Counted from the first letter of the stretch, positions 8,546 to 18,033 are shown. The stretch is 64,000 bases of DNA from Bacterioplanoides sp. SCSIO 12839 (GCF_024397975.1 NZ_CP073745.1:2630501-2694500); one strand, 5' to 3'. A program made the numbers and translations. Notes: generated by a model from the sequence alone, not told the origin.

Positions 8546-9628
8546 ATGCCATCAGCCAGTTCAACTTCCCGACAGCATTCAGAAACACCTGGTATCGAAA
8601 CGCCCTGCATCGATACCGAATATTTATCACAATTAATTGAAATGCTGGCCCATCAGGGTATTCAGCCTCATCAACTGGTTAGCAGTACTGGCCTGTCTGC
8701 CAAATCCCTGACATCAACCCGGGAGCAGGTTTCCCCGCTGCAATATCATAAAATTATCGAAAATGCGCTCCGGCTCACTAATGACCCGTTGCTAGGGCTG
8801 GAACATGGTAAGCGTATGAATGTCCACAGCCATGGCTTTCTCGGACTGACCATGATGGCCTCAGAAACCCTCAATGATGCCCTGTCGTTAGCCATTCGTT
8901 ATGCCAGAAGCCAAACCCTGATGGCGGACATTCGTTTTATTCAGGAAGACGACAGCGCCATTATTCAGATTAACCGGTTAGCGGCGATGCCTGATACATT
9001 TGACTTTGTTGTACACAATATCCTGTCCACCTTTGTCACCATTTTTCGTTTTCTGATTCAACAGCACGAAGAGTTAACCGCCATCGTCAAACTCACTGGC
9101 AGCGCACAAAAACCTGATTTTTGTTATGAGGATATTCTTGGCGTGCCAGTGATGTTTAAGCAGACGCATAATCAGCTGTGCTTGCCTGAGTATTTATTGG
9201 ATGCCCAGGTTTCCAATGCCAACATCATTGCCCGGAGAAATGCCAAAGCGGAATGCCTCGAATTACTCGATCAGCTCGATAAAGGGCAAGATCTGGCCAG
9301 TAAAATCCGCTCACAACTAAAGCAGCTACAAGCCCACCCAACGCTGGCGGTGATGGCGGAACGGCTGGATTCCAGTCCCAGGACAATTAACCGGCAACTG
9401 GCTCAAATCAACACCAGCTATCAGCACATTATTGAAGAAGTTCGCTGCGAATCAGCCATGAAGGCACTGCTGAATAGTCCTTGCTCCATCGATGAATTAG
9501 CCCACCAATTGGGCTACAACGATCCATCAAATTTTGGCCGAGCTTTTCGCCGCTGGCTGGGCATGTCCCCTCGTGCTTTCCGCAAAAAACATCAGGAGCA
9601 AGCCGAGCAGTTTGTGCCGGATATTTAA
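8546..9628 (+). CDS. AraC-family transcriptional regulator (OruR/ArgR-like)
   Basis: The 360-residue protein has an N-terminal AraC effector-type domain (about 30-220, the form found in OruR-like regulators) and a C-terminal AraC double helix-turn-helix (about 255-350), with the conserved AHQLGYNDPSNFGRAFRRWLGMSP segment close to the family signature. It is divergent from fadD and sits upstream of a desaturase gene in the same direction. Control of fatty-acid metabolism is plausible but inferred. No clear ribosome site precedes ATG 8546, so the start is approximate. Confidence 0.85.
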   Translation: MPSASSTSRQHSETPGIETPCIDTEYLSQLIEMLAHQGIQPHQLVSSTGLSAKSLTSTREQVSPLQYHKIIENALRLTNDPLLGLEHGKRMNVHSHGFLGLTMMASETLNDALSLAIRYARSQTLMADIRFIQEDDSAIIQINRLAAMPDTFDFVVHNILSTFVTIFRFLIQQHEELTAIVKLTGSAQKPDFCYEDILGVPVMFKQTHNQLCLPEYLLDAQVSNANIIARRNAKAECLELLDQLDKGQDLASKIRSQLKQLQAHPTLAVMAERLDSSPRTINRQLAQINTSYQHIIEEVRCESAMKALLNSPCSIDELAHQLGYNDPSNFGRAFRRWLGMSPRAFRKKHQEQAEQFVPDI

Positions 9629-9704
9629 CCGATGCCTTACCAGTATTTAATATCAGACACGATTTCGCTAAGATACGACAAAATAACTAACTCCAATAAT
9701 AACA

Positions 9705-10784
9705 ATGCATTCGATCCATTTTCCCAGCGGGAATCGTGTGGTTTACCAACAGCTATCGCAGCAGGTCAATCAGTACTTCCGTGACAGCAACACGCATAAA
9801 ACCGGCAATCGTACTCTCTATCGCAAAGCGGCCATTATCAGTAGCGCATTTCTGCTTAGCTTTTTATTAATTTTTATCGCACCTTCCGGGTGTAGCTGGC
9901 TGGCCTGGATGGCACACGGAATCGCAACCGCACTGGTTGGTTTTAATATCATGCATGATGGTGCCCACGAATCTTTCAGCCGCTCAAAAAAAGTCAACCG
10001 ATTGGCGGCACTGAGCTTTAACCTGATTGGCTCAAACCGGTTTTATTGGGCACAAAAGCACAATCGCAATCACCATACCTTTACCAACGTAGATGAGCTG
10101 GATGAAGACATTGATGCATTTGGTTTATTCCGTATGAGCCCAAGGCAGCCTCGATTGTTTTTTCACCGCTGGCAACACCTCTATGCCTGGTTTCTGTATC
10201 CGCTGACCAGTTTATTCTGGTTCTTTGTTTTAGATTATAAGGCCTACTTCACCCGCCGCATTGCCAGTCGCGCTTTCAGTCATAGTATGAGCATCGCAGA
10301 CCATGTTGAGTTCTGGTGTTCCAAGGCGCTTTATATCGGCCTTTACCTGATGCTGCCTGCGACATTGCTGGGCTGGGAAAATACCATCACCGGCTTTTTA
10401 ATCATGCATGCGGCCTTAGGGTTTCTGTTTGCGGTGGTTTTCCAGCTAGCGCATGTGGTTGATAAAGCGGAGTTTCCGGCACCACAACAAGGAGGAGACA
10501 AAGACGGAGAAATGGCTGATGAATGGGCAGTACACCAGTTGAGAACCACGGTGGATTTTGCTACCGACAACCGACTGGTGACCTGGGCACTGGGAGGACT
10601 GAACTTTCAGCTCGAGCATCATCTATTTCCTCGCATCAGCCATATTCACTACCCGGAATTAAATCGTATGCTGCGTTCAACTTCGGTTGCCAACAGAATG
10701 CGCTCATACCCAACCGTGTGGCAAGCGCTTATCGGGCACTATAACCATTTAAAAAATATGGGGAAAAGCAGCCAGCATAGATAG
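9705..10784 (+). CDS. Membrane fatty acid desaturase
   Basis: The 359-residue integral membrane protein carries all three histidine boxes of the di-iron desaturase superfamily: HDGAH (84-88), HNRNHH (about 119-124) and QLEHH near residue 304. Hydrophobic stretches at about 43-80 and 165-245 form the membrane bundle. It should introduce a double bond into an acyl chain using O2 and electrons from a ferredoxin or cytochrome partner, which is not encoded beside it. The context (AraC regulator, fadD) fits lipid remodelling. The box pattern resembles acyl-lipid/linoleoyl-type desaturases more than the DesB-like protein at 55.9 kb. Confidence 0.88.
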   Translation: MHSIHFPSGNRVVYQQLSQQVNQYFRDSNTHKTGNRTLYRKAAIISSAFLLSFLLIFIAPSGCSWLAWMAHGIATALVGFNIMHDGAHESFSRSKKVNRLAALSFNLIGSNRFYWAQKHNRNHHTFTNVDELDEDIDAFGLFRMSPRQPRLFFHRWQHLYAWFLYPLTSLFWFFVLDYKAYFTRRIASRAFSHSMSIADHVEFWCSKALYIGLYLMLPATLLGWENTITGFLIMHAALGFLFAVVFQLAHVVDKAEFPAPQQGGDKDGEMADEWAVHQLRTTVDFATDNRLVTWALGGLNFQLEHHLFPRISHIHYPELNRMLRSTSVANRMRSYPTVWQALIGHYNHLKNMGKSSQHR

Positions 10785-10812
10785 TTTTTCACTGCTAAAC
10801 TGAGTCGATTAG

Positions 10813-10832
10813 CGGAGAATGTAGTTTCTCCG
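10813..10832 (+). terminator. Hairpin downstream of the desaturase gene
   Basis: CGGAGAA and TTCTCCG form a 7-bp stem with a 6-base loop, 29 bases after the desaturase stop. There is no T-run, so it is only a weak terminator candidate. Confidence 0.35.
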
Positions 10833-10922
10833 GAGCACCACCTGAGAGGCTTTTATGCGCGGCACCCTGTTTCTTTTATTTCATGACTACCCCACCGGTA
10901 TGAATATAACAGGAGAACAGGT

Positions 10923-12047
10923 ATGAAAGTCAGCCAACACATCTGGCAGAATGGCAAGATGACGCCAGAGCTTCCTGACGAAGCGCCGCAGTTAATTCTT
11001 CTGTTTGGCAATGAAGCCGCACGACAAGCATTACCTCTGCTACAGCATCATTTCCCGGAAACTCACATTGCCGGATGCTCCACCAGCGGAGAAATTGCGC
11101 AACGCACCGTACGCGATAATATTGCCACCATTACTCTGATGTATTTTTCCGATACCCGTATCAAAGTATTCAGCCAGGAAGTAACTTCACCCGACAGCAG
11201 TGCGGCTGTAGCGGAACAGCTGGCGCAGCAGGCTAAGCATACAGATCTTCAACACCTGATGATGCTCACCGATGGCTTATCAGTAAACGCCCAAACAGCG
11301 GTTCAGGGAATCACCACCGCTCTGGCTCCATTTAATAACATCTCGGGTGGGGTGGCCGGCGACGGTGAACGTTATCAGCAAACCTACACCTATCATCAGG
11401 ATGGTATCTCCAGCAATCGCATTCTTCTGGTTGGTTTTTATGGCAGCCGATTACAGGTGAAATATGGCTGTTATGGCGGTTGGAAAGCATTTGGCCCAAT
11501 GCGTTATGTGACACGCTCAGAAGGCAATCGTTTATATGAATTAGATGGCCAGAGTGCGCTGGCATTGTATGAGCAATACCTGGGTGAACATGCCGCCGAT
11601 CTGCCAGCCTCAGGCCAGCGTTTTCCATTAGGCGTACGTTACCACGAACAAGACACTGATCAGGTTGTTTGCACCGTGTTTGGTATCGACCGCGAAGATA
11701 ACTGCCTGATTTTTGCGTTAAATATTCCCGAAGGTTCAATCACCCAGTTGATGCATGCCAGCATGGATAGCCTGATTGATGGCGCTCAGCTAGCCAGTGC
11801 ACAAGCGTGTGGAGACTGCGCAGACAGCTGTCCTGACTTTGCCTTGATGGTCAGTTGTATTGGCCGTCGTTCGGTATTGCAACAAATTGCCGATGAAGAA
11901 GTCGAAGTGTTATCCGAAACCCTGTGCCAGGATATTCCCCATAGCGGCTTTTATTCTTATGGTGAAATTGCACCCATCATGGGGAACGGCCCTTGTAACC
12001 TGCACAATCAAACCATGACGGTTACGACCTTTTCGGAACAGGAGTAG
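10923..12047 (+). CDS. FIST-domain sensor protein, NosP-like candidate
   Basis: The 374-residue soluble protein has a FIST N-terminal domain (about 20-215, with GCSTSGEIA and GGVAGDGERYQQ) and a FIST C-terminal domain (about 225-365, with GFYSYGEIAP). AGGAG lies 8 bases before ATG 10923. FIST proteins are ligand-sensing partners of signal-output proteins, and the NosP subgroup binds haem and senses nitric oxide. The next gene begins 2 bases after this stop and encodes a GGDEF-EAL enzyme, the arrangement reported for NosP. A C-terminal LHNQTMT stretch provides a possible haem-ligating His, and four Cys cluster near 296-308 (CGDCADSC). The NosP assignment is inference; the FIST assignment is firm. 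Confidence 0.85.
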   Translation: MKVSQHIWQNGKMTPELPDEAPQLILLFGNEAARQALPLLQHHFPETHIAGCSTSGEIAQRTVRDNIATITLMYFSDTRIKVFSQEVTSPDSSAAVAEQLAQQAKHTDLQHLMMLTDGLSVNAQTAVQGITTALAPFNNISGGVAGDGERYQQTYTYHQDGISSNRILLVGFYGSRLQVKYGCYGGWKAFGPMRYVTRSEGNRLYELDGQSALALYEQYLGEHAADLPASGQRFPLGVRYHEQDTDQVVCTVFGIDREDNCLIFALNIPEGSITQLMHASMDSLIDGAQLASAQACGDCADSCPDFALMVSCIGRRSVLQQIADEEVEVLSETLCQDIPHSGFYSYGEIAPIMGNGPCNLHNQTMTVTTFSEQE

Positions 12048-12049
12048 CC

Positions 12050-13969
12050 ATGCATCGTTTGTTAAAACGCCAGCTAAAGCGCTATTTGCCGGATCCACAA
12101 GATCAGCACCGCTTTAAAGACTTATTGGAAGTCATTGATCAGGCCTATCAGCAACAGGATGTGGATCGGGAAATGCTGGAGCGTTCATTACAGCTCACCT
12201 CCGAAGAGTTACTGCAACGCAATCATAAATTACGTATCAACCTTCAGGAACAGGCCGCCTCTCAGCAAGCACTGAAGCAGTCTTATCAGATTCTGGATGC
12301 CACACTGAATGCATCACAAGAAGGTGTGTTAGTCATTAACACCGATGGCCACCCGGCGGTTTATAACCAGCGTTACCTGGCGTTAAGCCAATTAAGTCCA
12401 GATGAAATCCAGCGCATGGATTTACGCGACCTGATGAAAAACTCCATGAGTTTGGTCACTGAGCCACAAAAGCTACAACACCAGGTGGAATCACTGATCA
12501 ATTCTCCCGGTGATTTTTTACATGAAGTGTACCGCAGCCATAATAACCACTGGGTTGAGGCTTATGCCTGCAATGACCCTGTGGCTGGATTTATCTGGAT
12601 GTTACGGGATACCACTGAAATTCGTGAAAAAGAACAAACCATCGAGCATCAGGCCCGTCATGACGCCTTAACTCAGCTACCCAATCGCGTGTTATTACTG
12701 GATCGCATGGAAAATGCCATCCAGCGTGCTCAGCGCCAGAAAAAGCGCTTAGCCGTCTGTTATCTTGACCTTGATGCATTTAAAGCGGTTAACGATAGCC
12801 TGGGCCATGACGCGGGGGATGTGTTATTACAGCAAGTCAGCCAACGTCTGAAAAATCGGATACGGGAAAGTGACACTCTCGCTCGCATAGGTGGCGATGA
12901 ATTTGTCATCCTGCTCGACGCAGTGCGTAATCAGGAAGAAGTGTTGTACCTGGCCGAACGTTTGTTAGAAACACTGGCAGAGCCCATTCCGGTTAATGAC
13001 CGAACCTTTTTTATTGGCGCTTCGATGGGTATTGCAATGTACCCGAACGACGGTACAACACCGGGTGCACTGCTTAAAAATGCGGATATTGCCATGTACC
13101 GAGCCAAGGAAAATGGCAAAAACCGATTCCACTTTTTTACGCCATCACTGGAGCGGATTGCACAACACCGTTTAACAATGGAAACCAATCTGCGCCATGC
13201 ATTGGAAAATGACGAGCTGGAGTTATTTTACCAACCCAAGTTTTTTTTACAGCAGCACGGTGCAACAGCAGGTACAACGGCAACACACAGTTTTGAAGCA
13301 TTAATTCGCTGGCCGCAAAAAGATGGCAGCTTTATTCCTCCCGACAGCTTTATTCACATTGCTGAAGATGCTGGCATGATTGGCCGTGTCAGCGATTGGG
13401 TATTACGCCAGGCAGCGCAGCAGGCAAAACATTGGTATGAGCGTGGTTTTAACGCCAATATCAGTATTAATATTTCGCCAAAACAGTTTTTAATACCGGA
13501 TTTTGATAAAGACATTATCAGCACGCTGGAAACCCTGCAGCTGCCGCACAATCTGATTTCTATTGAAATTACCGAAAGCCTGCTGATGCAGGATCTCAAC
13601 AATGCCCGGCAGGTATTAGAATATTTCCGCAGTAACGGGATATATATTTATCTCGATGACTTTGGCACCGGTTTTTCATCATTAAATTACCTGAAAAACC
13701 TGCCTGTTGATGCCATTAAAATTGACCGGACTTTTGTTAAAGATCTGAGCAATAGTAACGCTGACCAGGCTATTGCCTCTTCCATTATTGCACTGGGAAA
13801 AAATCTGGATATGTTGGTCGTCGCTGAAGGCGTTGAAACGTCAGAACAGGCAAAATTTCTGATTGATAGCGGTTGCGACTTAGCACAAGGGTATTTTTAT
13901 GGACGACCATTGCCGGCCGAACAGGCCGAACAGTTTCTGACACCCCTACCCTTGTCAAAGCCTGGCTGA
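12050..13969 (+). CDS. PAS-GGDEF-EAL c-di-GMP turnover protein
   Basis: Domains of this 639-residue cytoplasmic protein are an N-terminal coiled-coil (about 30-85), PAS (about 85-190), GGDEF (about 200-365) and EAL (about 380-630). The cyclase motif RIGGDEF (281-285) is intact and has a RESD I-site (272-275). The phosphodiesterase side shows EALIRW (416), EITES, LDDFGTGFSSL, KIDRTFV and VVAEGVE, all the metal and catalytic landmarks. It could therefore make or break c-di-GMP, with GTP or c-di-GMP acting on the other half. It has AGGAG 5 bases before its ATG, 2 bases after the FIST gene, so the two are certainly co-translated and probably interact. Confidence 0.92.
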   Translation: MHRLLKRQLKRYLPDPQDQHRFKDLLEVIDQAYQQQDVDREMLERSLQLTSEELLQRNHKLRINLQEQAASQQALKQSYQILDATLNASQEGVLVINTDGHPAVYNQRYLALSQLSPDEIQRMDLRDLMKNSMSLVTEPQKLQHQVESLINSPGDFLHEVYRSHNNHWVEAYACNDPVAGFIWMLRDTTEIREKEQTIEHQARHDALTQLPNRVLLLDRMENAIQRAQRQKKRLAVCYLDLDAFKAVNDSLGHDAGDVLLQQVSQRLKNRIRESDTLARIGGDEFVILLDAVRNQEEVLYLAERLLETLAEPIPVNDRTFFIGASMGIAMYPNDGTTPGALLKNADIAMYRAKENGKNRFHFFTPSLERIAQHRLTMETNLRHALENDELELFYQPKFFLQQHGATAGTTATHSFEALIRWPQKDGSFIPPDSFIHIAEDAGMIGRVSDWVLRQAAQQAKHWYERGFNANISINISPKQFLIPDFDKDIISTLETLQLPHNLISIEITESLLMQDLNNARQVLEYFRSNGIYIYLDDFGTGFSSLNYLKNLPVDAIKIDRTFVKDLSNSNADQAIASSIIALGKNLDMLVVAEGVETSEQAKFLIDSGCDLAQGYFYGRPLPAEQAEQFLTPLPLSKPG

Positions 13970-14015
13970 CGTCGTACATTCGCCCGAATTTAATTATCCA
14001 CGAGCATCGCTGAAC

Positions 14016-14501
14016 ATGACCGATGAAAGCAGCCACCGTTACCCTCATTTTCTGGCCGTTGATGGCAGCTCCTGGGAAGAAAACGCCCACCCTGTTGCCA
14101 TTGCCTGGTCACTGGCCGATGGCACCATCAAAACAACCCTGATACAACCCGAAGACGATTGGCATGACTGGGACTTTGCACTCGAAGACCTGCACGGTAT
14201 CAGCCAGGACACACTCTATCAGCGGGGCGAAACCTGCTGGTCGGTATTACGTGAGCTGGAACACGACCTGGAGCAACCACTGGTTGCCAGTGATGACGCT
14301 CCGCGAACAGAGCAATTATTAGAAACCTTATACGAAGCTTGCGGACGTGACCTCAGCCTGGAAGTGAGCGCTTGTTATGATCAGGTTCAGGATCAAAACC
14401 TGATACGGGAAGTACGGGAAGACCTGCAGTTGTCTGATCAGATGTGTGATGACCGTGTACGAATGATGTTGGAAGTATGGGCCAGAGAAAATCGTCAATG
14501 A
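14016..14501 (+). CDS. Degenerate DnaQ/RNase-H-fold protein of unknown function
   Basis: The 161-residue acidic, Trp-rich protein resembles the first two-thirds of DEDD exonucleases: a first strand with FLAVDGSSW, then strands IAWSLADGTIKTTLIQP, then LEDLHGISQDTLYQRGETCWSVLRELEHDL, which matches the HGI...L...G....V..EL pattern of DnaQ-like proteins. The acidic DxE of motif I is replaced (D-G-S) and the usual late H-x4-D is not evident, so nuclease activity is doubtful. It may be a structural or regulatory homologue. It sits between the GGDEF-EAL gene and yaeQ. The fold call is from pattern only. Confidence 0.6.
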   Translation: MTDESSHRYPHFLAVDGSSWEENAHPVAIAWSLADGTIKTTLIQPEDDWHDWDFALEDLHGISQDTLYQRGETCWSVLRELEHDLEQPLVASDDAPRTEQLLETLYEACGRDLSLEVSACYDQVQDQNLIREVREDLQLSDQMCDDRVRMMLEVWARENRQ

Positions 14502-14556
14502 GCGCCTGCTGATACCTTAAATCATCAAACTCTCCTTTTATTTTCCAGGATTTTTT

Positions 14557-15105
14557 ATGGCTTTATCTGCCACTATTTTTAAAGCGCAATTGAATATTTC
14601 TGATTTACGTCGCCACCATTATCAGGACTACACCTTAACTCTGGCATTACACCCATCCGAAACAGAAGAACGCATGCTGGTCAGGTTACTATGCTTTTGT
14701 TTATACGCCAGTGATTCACTGGAGTTCACCAAAGGCCTGAGCAGTGATGATGAACCGGATATCTGGCAGAAGAGCCTGAGTGACGAAATTGAGCTATGGA
14801 TTGAATTGGGTCAACCGGACGAAAAGCGCGTTCGGAAAGCCAGCGGTCGCTCAGAACACGTGGTCATTGCAGGATTTCAACAACGACCATTCTCCATCTG
14901 GTGGGAGCAGCAAAAGAGCAAGCTGGAACGCTTTGATAATGTCTCGGTACTGGAACTTCAGGGCTGTGATCAGCTGGGCCAGATCGTCAAACGTACGATG
15001 AATCTACAGCTGACCATTGATGACAATACCATCTGGCTAACTGACGAAACGATTAACCTGGAAATTCCGTTCCAGTATTTTAACAATGCTACTGAGATTG
15101 GTTAG
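14557..15105 (+). CDS. yaeQ: YaeQ family protein
   Basis: The 182-residue protein matches the YaeQ family along its whole length: MALSATIFKAQLNISDLRRHHYQ at the start, LALHPSETEERMLVRLLCF, and the acidic DEIELWIELGQPDEKRVRKASGR region. YaeQ has a PD-(D/E)xK nuclease-like fold. An early report linked it to suppression of rfaH transcription defects, but its biochemical role is unsettled. AGGA lies 7 bases before the ATG. Its 3' end overlaps the convergent lipoprotein gene by 17 bases. Confidence 0.9.
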   Translation: MALSATIFKAQLNISDLRRHHYQDYTLTLALHPSETEERMLVRLLCFCLYASDSLEFTKGLSSDDEPDIWQKSLSDEIELWIELGQPDEKRVRKASGRSEHVVIAGFQQRPFSIWWEQQKSKLERFDNVSVLELQGCDQLGQIVKRTMNLQLTIDDNTIWLTDETINLEIPFQYFNNATEIG

Positions 15106-16288
15106 CTGGCCACCAATCGATATCGTCCTGATCCTCAACACAGCTGTCAAAGTCGCTACCCACATTTTCGTTGCAGACAATCGACGTCACCACAACTTCA
15201 ATGCGTTGGTTCACTGACGCATCACCATCACTTTGGTTGTTGTTTTGGGTGTTATTGCCTCCGCTGACTTCAACATAAGCATCCAGCAACAACATATGTT
15301 CGTCGTCTTTAGCCTGAGCAAAATCATTACACAGGGTGTCGCAGAGGAGTGTTTGCTCACCATCATAGAGCGTAATTTTATTATCCGAGTCAGCATCGGC
15401 CAGGTCTCGGGCATTCAAAACAAATAAAAAATTATTGCTGCTGCCAGACAGAGTTTCGGGCGAGTCATCATTCGTTTCCAGTTTGGCCGACGTCAGCTGG
15501 CCACCTGAGCTGAGTGTTTTTTCGACCTCGATGTCATATTGCTGACCCCACTCCGGAGAAAAGCCCGAAATATCCGATGATGTGGTTTGCAATAATTCCC
15601 AGTCATCCGAACTGTCGGCACGGTAGACCAGACACAGAGTTGGCTCGGTAAAATTACAATCACTTTGAAAATGACGGATGGTCCATTCGTCTTTGCTGAT
15701 GCCTTCACAAGCCGATGCAAAATCATCTTCAGCAGCGGAACAAACCAGGGAAGAGAACGTCAGCACGTTGCTTGCTGCGGTGAATTCAAGTTGCATGACA
15801 TGATCATCGGCGATCGCCTGATCAATATCCGTTCCCTGCTCTGATGTCGTGGTAAAGGTAATTTCGCCCCCCAAAGACCAGGACGTTTTTTCTGAGTTGG
15901 CCGCACTGATCACACCTGAACGCGGATACAGTGTCAGGCTGAACGCATTATTGTTGGCGGTGGAAGTGTGTTCGGATAAGAAGCGATAACTTTCTGCATC
16001 ACCTGAGTTGTCGAAAGAAGTTTCAACATTAATCGTGTAGTAATTTCCCCACTGATAACTGCTGAAACCATTGAGGTTATTAAATACCTCGTAATCACTG
16101 TCGCTGCCTTCATCTTTGACGCTAAAGCAAAGACTGGCGGAGTCTTTATCACACTGCTGCTTAAAATAATTAACGTCGATACGTTCATCTTTATCGCTGT
16201 AATCAATGCCCAGGTCACAGCCTGTTAACCAAACAAAAGACAGCGATAAGAAAAAAACACGGATATGAGAAACAAAACGTTGCGACAT
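15089..16288 (-). CDS. Lipoprotein with two tandem copies of a DUF4377-like domain
   Basis: The 399-residue protein has a signal peptide ending in a lipobox LTGC (Cys24), so it is predicted to be an exported lipoprotein. The mature part is acidic and Ser/Asp/Asn-rich. Two segments align with each other by eye: about residues 46-95 (Cys, then LCFSV, then NGFSSYQWGNYYTINVET) and about 212-265 (Cys, then LCLVY, then SGFSPEWGQQYDIEVEK). This C...C..V...GF...WG..Y.I.VE pattern resembles DUF4377-type domains. The C-terminus has a low-complexity NNTQNNNQSDGD linker. The function is unknown; cell-envelope role inferred from the lipobox. Confidence 0.75.
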   Translation of the reverse strand: MSQRFVSHIRVFFLSLSFVWLTGCDLGIDYSDKDERIDVNYFKQQCDKDSASLCFSVKDEGSDSDYEVFNNLNGFSSYQWGNYYTINVETSFDNSGDAESYRFLSEHTSTANNNAFSLTLYPRSGVISAANSEKTSWSLGGEITFTTTSEQGTDIDQAIADDHVMQLEFTAASNVLTFSSLVCSAAEDDFASACEGISKDEWTIRHFQSDCNFTEPTLCLVYRADSSDDWELLQTTSSDISGFSPEWGQQYDIEVEKTLSSGGQLTSAKLETNDDSPETLSGSSNNFLFVLNARDLADADSDNKITLYDGEQTLLCDTLCNDFAQAKDDEHMLLLDAYVEVSGGNNTQNNNQSDGDASVNQRIEVVVTSIVCNENVGSDFDSCVEDQDDIDWWPANQSQ

Positions 16289-16321
16289 AATGGCAATCTC
16301 TGCTGTGCCGCAACAAGCTGG

Positions 16322-17461
16322 TCAGTCAGATATTTCTGCAGAACAACCGACGGCGTAATTTTTAAGCATTTGCTGGCGAACAGCATCCGGGAGTCCCGTT
16401 AAGCGCTGTTCAAGTTGTACTTTTTTATTATCGATCGGTTGGCGCTGAGCAGCCTGAGACATCAAACCGTCATCTGCTTGTAACAATTCTGCGGCGGCTT
16501 GATGAACCGGCCAAATTTCGGCCATGTCAGTCAATTGCTGATCGATACAGCGCGCCATTGTATCAGCATCGAGCAATTCTGACTCCGTCAGAGGACGTCC
16601 AAAGTTCACTTTTACTTTACCTTTACACCCGGTCAGTCCCAATAAAATGCTGCGAACATCTTCTTCCGCTTCCTTCTGGTAACTGCCGGTTTGTTCCAAC
16701 ATCACCAATTCCCGGGCTTTTAATACATCACACGGATCCCATTCGTATTGAATAGATACCGGGACTGGGTTCAGCTGCTGCATGGTGTCCGTAAACGATT
16801 CTTTATTGGCACGGCCATGTAAGGCCAGCATTTTTAAAACCGCCGTATCGGTGCGATCAATATTATCTTTTGCCCGGCCTTCACGTTGAGCAATCCAGAT
16901 CGATTCACCTTCGCTGACGGAATGACGGATATACGCCGATAAACGCTGCAACTCTTTCAGCTTCTGACGATTATTTTCAATATTACGCTTAACGACGAAG
17001 CTCTTATTGAGCCGCATCACATCGGCCACGTCTGGATTTGACAACAGGTTGTCACCAATGGCGATCCGGCTGGTTGGCCAGCCTGCCAGGTGCAGAGAAT
17101 AGTTAATCATGGTCGGATCCATCGCGATGTCGCGATGATTGGAAATCCAGACGTGTGTTTTTTCCGGGTCAAGGTTGTCCAGGCCACACACTTCAACTTC
17201 CGTCGTTGTGCTGTTTAACAGTTGCTCAACCCGGGGTTCCAGCCAGAATTGAAAATCCTCAACTGACGATAAACGGTTAAACTGAGTACGCATCAAAGTA
17301 CGAAACAACGGCTTGACCACAGGGCGCAACAGCCTTGGGAGTTGTGGCAGACGATACTGCAGCATGGCAGACACCAGGGTGTCGGATGCCAACAACCGCG
17401 TCAGTACGGATTCAACTTCATCATCATTAAACGGACGAATATCCGCAAACAGATCAGACAT
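16322..17461 (-). CDS. 1-acylglycerol-3-phosphate acyltransferase-like protein
   Basis: The 379-residue protein has the PlsC-type acyltransferase motif I as NHRDIAMDP (NHx4D), followed by GDNLL and a WIAQREGRAKD block corresponding to the EGTRS-like motif III. Such enzymes transfer acyl groups from acyl-CoA or acyl-ACP to a glycerol-phosphate or related lipid. It is longer than classical PlsC, with an extra N-terminal helical region (1-95) and a C-terminal extension. The substrate is not predictable. It is separated from the lipoprotein gene by about 30 bases on the same strand. Confidence 0.82.
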   Translation of the reverse strand: MSDLFADIRPFNDDEVESVLTRLLASDTLVSAMLQYRLPQLPRLLRPVVKPLFRTLMRTQFNRLSSVEDFQFWLEPRVEQLLNSTTTEVEVCGLDNLDPEKTHVWISNHRDIAMDPTMINYSLHLAGWPTSRIAIGDNLLSNPDVADVMRLNKSFVVKRNIENNRQKLKELQRLSAYIRHSVSEGESIWIAQREGRAKDNIDRTDTAVLKMLALHGRANKESFTDTMQQLNPVPVSIQYEWDPCDVLKARELVMLEQTGSYQKEAEEDVRSILLGLTGCKGKVKVNFGRPLTESELLDADTMARCIDQQLTDMAEIWPVHQAAAELLQADDGLMSQAAQRQPIDNKKVQLEQRLTGLPDAVRQQMLKNYAVGCSAEISD

Positions 17462-17631
17462 ATTACTCTCTTTATATACCGTTTAACCGCAGAGTTCTGT
17501 GTTATGAAAGGGGGCTGGCAGATGCTTCAGCTATCTTATCGCAACCAAAACCCTATTCTATGAACGGTTTATCCTGATTATTGCTTTAGTATATCCTTGC
17601 GTTTCTCAACGAGCGAATCAGGTAACCCTCT

Positions 17632-18033
17632 ATGGTCGATGTTTGGCAACCCGCCAACCCCTCTTCTACCAGTCCCGACTTGACAGTGCTGCAAAAAATG
17701 GCCTCGGCCGCAGAAGCGCTGGAGAGTAGCGGTGATATATCAGCGCTGCTGGATGATGCACAACTGGCTTCAGGCCGCAGCTGGCTGCAGTTAACCGAAG
17801 AAGCATGGCAACCCGTGATTGCGCAGTTAAGCCATGAACAACAGCTGGCGCTGGCTACCTTTTATACGGTTGCAGAAGTGAAATTAAGCGGTTGGCAAGC
17901 ACGGGATAAAAACCCGGCTATCTGGATTTTCCGCTATCTGAAGAAGAATCAGCAACTTCCGGAAAAAGATTTTATCAAAGCACTCAAGAATAAAACGGAT
18001 AATCGCTTTATTCCCTATGGCAGCGTGCTCTAA
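17632..18033 (+). CDS. Conserved hypothetical protein
   Basis: A 133-residue, mostly helical soluble protein with no signal peptide, membrane segment or motif I recognise. It is rich in Trp and Leu (SWLQLTEEAWQPVIAQLSHEQQLALATFYTVAEVKLSGW) and ends with a basic region. It is divergent from the acyltransferase gene and convergent with the hybrid kinase gene. Codon use and composition match the neighbours, so it is probably real. No function is proposed. Confidence 0.7.
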   Translation: MVDVWQPANPSSTSPDLTVLQKMASAAEALESSGDISALLDDAQLASGRSWLQLTEEAWQPVIAQLSHEQQLALATFYTVAEVKLSGWQARDKNPAIWIFRYLKKNQQLPEKDFIKALKNKTDNRFIPYGSVL

